This document shows positions 14,598 through 16,679 of a DNA stretch of 16,679 nt, one piece after another. Position 1 is the first letter of the stretch. The number at the start of each line of letters is the position of its first letter. This stretch comes from Spirochaetaceae bacterium (GTDB taxonomy: Bacteria; Spirochaetota; Spirochaetia; Treponematales; Breznakiellaceae). The position numbers were made by a program, and so were the translations under genes. The notes below the pieces were generated by a model. The model saw nothing but the letters and a program-made list of their open reading frames with translations, did not search any database and was not told the DNA's origin. Location of the stretch: positions 1 to 16,679 of the forward strand of contig JAITHR010000090.1 in NCBI GenBank assembly GCA_031279895.1. The letters run 5' to 3'.

Positions 14598-14617
14598 CGG
14601 CGCGGCGCGGCGCGGCG
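14598..14617 (+). repeat. CGGCG x4 microsatellite
   Basis: Four perfect tandem copies of CGGCG follow the thrC stop codon directly and occupy most of the 30-base gap to mobA. Related GGCGCGG strings occur at 10196-10210 and in the hairpin at 13228-13253. Confidence 0.85.
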
Positions 14618-14627
14618 GTATGAAAAT

Positions 14628-15227
14628 ATGAAAAACGGGACGAGAGACGGGAGCGCCCTGATTCTAGGCGGGGGAAAGGGCTCCCGCATGGGCTATGACA
14701 AGAAAAATCTGGAGATTGCGGGTATGCGCGTCATGGACACGCTCATAACCGAGCTTACTTCGCTTTTCCGCGAGGTCTGGGTATCCGCGAACGACTTCTT
14801 TACAAGCCCTCATGCCCGGACGCTCCCGGATACGGTCGGTTCCGGGCCTCTTGCGGGCATCTATCAGGGGCTTACGCACTGCACCGGCGCGTATCTCTAT
14901 GTAACGGCCTGCGATATGCCCTTCATTTCCCCGCCGTATATCGCCTATATGCGTGAAATCATCTCTTCCAAAGCGCCCGACGCCTGTGTTACCCGCCGGG
15001 AAGACGGCTTCATCGAGCCTTTTAACAGCTTTTTTCATAAAAGATGCGTCGGGACGCTGTATGACGCGCTCACGCGCAAGGAATATAAGATACGTCCGTT
15101 TCTTGATAAGCTTACGCTCCATATCATAGAACCGGAAATCGCCGCCCGCTACGGGGACGGGCTGTTTTATAACATCAACACGGAAGAAGACCTGGCCCGC
15201 GCCCGCGGGAATCGCCGGCAGCCCTGA
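14628..15227 (+). CDS. mobA: Molybdenum cofactor guanylyltransferase-like protein (MobA)
   Basis: MobA attaches GMP to molybdopterin to make the bis-MGD cofactor used by, for example, formate dehydrogenases. The product has 199 residues, the usual length. Signature LILGGGKGSRMGYDK (11-25) binds the nucleotide; GPLAGI (73-78), ACDMPF (94-99, with the metal-binding aspartate D96) and FYNINTEEDL (180-189) are all family hallmarks. The start at 14628 has no ribosome-binding site; an ATG at 14620 reads only three codons before TGA. Translation is likely coupled to thrC. It is convergent with mnmE, with 12 bases between stops and no visible terminator. A related nucleotidyltransferase role cannot be excluded. 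Confidence 0.9.
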   Translation: MKNGTRDGSALILGGGKGSRMGYDKKNLEIAGMRVMDTLITELTSLFREVWVSANDFFTSPHARTLPDTVGSGPLAGIYQGLTHCTGAYLYVTACDMPFISPPYIAYMREIISSKAPDACVTRREDGFIEPFNSFFHKRCVGTLYDALTRKEYKIRPFLDKLTLHIIEPEIAARYGDGLFYNINTEEDLARARGNRRQP

Positions 15228-15239
15228 GCCGCGGCCCTA

Positions 15240-16625
15240 TTATTTCCCGACGCAGAACGTACTGAACATAACCTCAAGTATCTCGGCGGTACTGACGTCG
15301 CCGGTTATTTCCCCTATGGAGCGGACGGCTTCGCGGAAGCGCGGCGCCGCAAGGTCAAGAGGCGCCCGCGTGTCCGCGAGAAAAAGCCCTTCCGCGGCGC
15401 TTTCTATGGCCGCGTCGATACATTCTTTCTGACGCGCCGTGGCAATGCCCGCCGGCTCCCCGTCTACCCTGCGGGATGCCGCGGTAATCCGCGTAATAAG
15501 GGCGGCAACGAGTTCCTCGACCCCGGCGCCGGTTTTCGCGCTTATACCGATAAGGCCGCTCCGCGCCGGCAGCGGGGCGCGGTCGATTTTATTCCACACG
15601 CCGAGCACCGTGCTTTTATCACTTTTATCAGAGAGAAACGCGGAGTCCTCCGGCGAAATCCCCGCGGCGCCGTCAATAAGATAGAGCGTCGCGTCAGCCT
15701 GTCCGAGGAGTTCCCGCGTCCGTTCCACGCCGGCTTCCTCGACGGTATCTTGGGAATCCCGAAGTCCGGCGGTATCGGCCAGGCGTACCGGCACTCCCGC
15801 AAGGGAAATCCACCCCTCAATCCAGTCCCGCGTGGTGCCGGGGGTATCGGCGACAATGGCGCGGTCTTCCCGCAAAAGCAGGTTAAAGAGGCTTGATTTG
15901 CCGGCGTTCGGCTTTCCGGCAATGACGACCAGTACCCCGTCCCGGTAGAGGCGCTCCCGCTCATAGGATTGGGAAAGCCCGCGGAGGCGGCAAAGCGCTT
16001 CCTCAGCCAGACGGCGGTTCGGGAGATATTCCGCCTCTTCTCCGCCGGTTTCGCTGTCGATTTCGTCTTCCGCGTAATCCAGAAGCAGCTCCGCCCCCGC
16101 GAGAACGCGCACGAGGAGGCTTTGTATCTCCCGCAGCTCGGCTTCGAGGCTCCCGGCAAGGCGGCTTACGGCCCTGGCCCGCGCCCCGTCGGTTTTGGCG
16201 GACACGAGTTCCATCACGGCTTCCGCTTTGGTAAGGTCAAGCTTCCCGTTTATAAACGCCCGAAAGGTAAACTCTCCGGGGAGCGCGTCCCTGAAACCCA
16301 CGCGGCGGAGCGCACCCAGTACGGCCCGCGCCGCGCAGGTTCCCCCGTGGCAGGAAATATCCGCCCCTTCCTCTCCGGTATAGCTCCGACTCGCCCGATA
16401 GACCGCCGCCAGCGTTTCATCTATCTTTTCTCCGGTATCCGGGTCTACAATCCAGCCGTGGACCACCGTGTTTCCGGCTGCTTCCCGGAGTGCGCGGGCG
16501 CGGGAGAAGGCGCGGGAGAGGAGTTCGAGCGCGTTTTTACCGGACGTTCGTATAAGTGCCAGGGCGCTTTCTCCCGGAACCGTGGCAAGCGCCGCAATAG
16601 GCTGTTCGTCGCCATAAGACATCAT
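15240..16625 (-). CDS. mnmE: tRNA modification GTPase MnmE (TrmE)
   Basis: With MnmG, MnmE installs the (carboxymethyl)aminomethyl group on wobble U34 of tRNAs. The protein has 461 residues, the usual length. The N-terminal tetrahydrofolate-binding domain includes IAALATVPGESALALIR and ALPGEFTFRAFINGKLDL. The inserted G domain has GKPNAGKS (237-244), TPGTTRD (261-267), DTAG (284-287), NKID (345-348) and SAK (362-364). The C terminus is FCVGK with the conserved Cys458. Start ATG 16625, immediately followed by a second ATG. No Shine-Dalgarno stands in the normal window, and TATGCT is 6 bases upstream, which suggests a leaderless transcript. Confidence 0.98.
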   Translation of the reverse strand: MMSYGDEQPIAALATVPGESALALIRTSGKNALELLSRAFSRARALREAAGNTVVHGWIVDPDTGEKIDETLAAVYRASRSYTGEEGADISCHGGTCAARAVLGALRRVGFRDALPGEFTFRAFINGKLDLTKAEAVMELVSAKTDGARARAVSRLAGSLEAELREIQSLLVRVLAGAELLLDYAEDEIDSETGGEEAEYLPNRRLAEEALCRLRGLSQSYERERLYRDGVLVVIAGKPNAGKSSLFNLLLREDRAIVADTPGTTRDWIEGWISLAGVPVRLADTAGLRDSQDTVEEAGVERTRELLGQADATLYLIDGAAGISPEDSAFLSDKSDKSTVLGVWNKIDRAPLPARSGLIGISAKTGAGVEELVAALITRITAASRRVDGEPAGIATARQKECIDAAIESAAEGLFLADTRAPLDLAAPRFREAVRSIGEITGDVSTAEILEVMFSTFCVGK

Positions 16626-16631
16626 ACAAAA

Positions 16632-16637
16632 AGCATA
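16632..16637 (-). promoter_or_regulatory. -10-like hexamer of mnmE
   Basis: TATGCT on the minus strand, 6 bases before ATG 16625. The -35 region (TAGTAA) is poor. A GGA-loop hairpin lies 28 bases upstream. Confidence 0.45.
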
Positions 16638-16665
16638 CCCCGCCGCCTCTTTTTTTACTACCGCC

Positions 16666-16678
16666 CAGCCTCCGGCTG
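16666..16678 (-). repeat. GGA-loop hairpin repeat upstream of mnmE
   Basis: On the minus strand, CAGCCGGAGGCTG, a perfect 5-bp stem around GGA identical to the copy at 253-265. It lies at the window edge, so the rest of the repeat is not visible. Confidence 0.75.
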
Positions 16679-16679
16679 T

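Noticed and set aside
15228..15239. Terminator between mobA and mnmE.
   Set aside because: Only 12 bases separate the stops, and no hairpin with a T run is present.

Overview
The window is a compact, GC-rich bacterial chromosome segment of mostly housekeeping genes. It most likely comes from a spirochaete of the Treponema / termite-gut Treponema (Breznakiellaceae) group. I infer this from an ileS gene followed at once by a lipoprotein gene (recalled to match T. pallidum TP0452-TP0453), the long eukaryote-like IleRS, the alpha2-type GlyRS, ThyX in place of ThyA, and the general gene style. The assignment is by recognition only; no search was run.

Layout. Bases 1-432 carry no supportable gene but hold an array of three related units of about 100 bp. 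A forward cluster follows: ileS (433-3579), a lipoprotein (3557-4504, overlapping ileS), an FmdB-type zinc ribbon (4527-4826) and a double zinc-ribbon membrane protein (4854-5219). It converges on a reverse cluster thyX > dnaN > recF (8445 down to 5241). glyS (8773-10161, forward) diverges from thyX across a 312-bp structured region and converges on a 13-TPR protein (11614-10241, reverse). A forward cluster nfeD-like > SPFH/stomatin > thrC-like > mobA-like (11800-15227) follows, converging on mnmE (16625-15240, reverse). There are no tRNA or rRNA genes, insertion sequences, phage genes or CRISPR arrays.

How the genes fit together. ileS and glyS serve tRNA charging and mnmE modifies tRNA wobble uridines. 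dnaN, recF and thyX serve replication, repair and dTMP supply. The NfeD/SPFH pair is a classic membrane-microdomain module. MobA suggests molybdenum-cofactor enzymes elsewhere in the genome.

The most interesting signal is not a protein. A short repeat (about 23 bp, ending in a 5-bp stem with a GGA loop) occurs in intergenic DNA throughout the window. Its stem changes in a compensatory way between copies (CCGTC/GACGG, CAGCC/GGCTG, CCGCC/GGCGG). It lies 23-37 bp upstream of a -10-like hexamer, in the same orientation as the downstream gene, before five transcription units (ileS, thyX, glyS, nfeD, mnmE). One copy has grown into the 3' end of glyS and supplies its stop codon. At nfeD the hairpin abuts a perfect TTGACA-17-TATGAT promoter only 5 bp from the start codon, which predicts leaderless transcription; mnmE and perhaps thyX have the same geometry.
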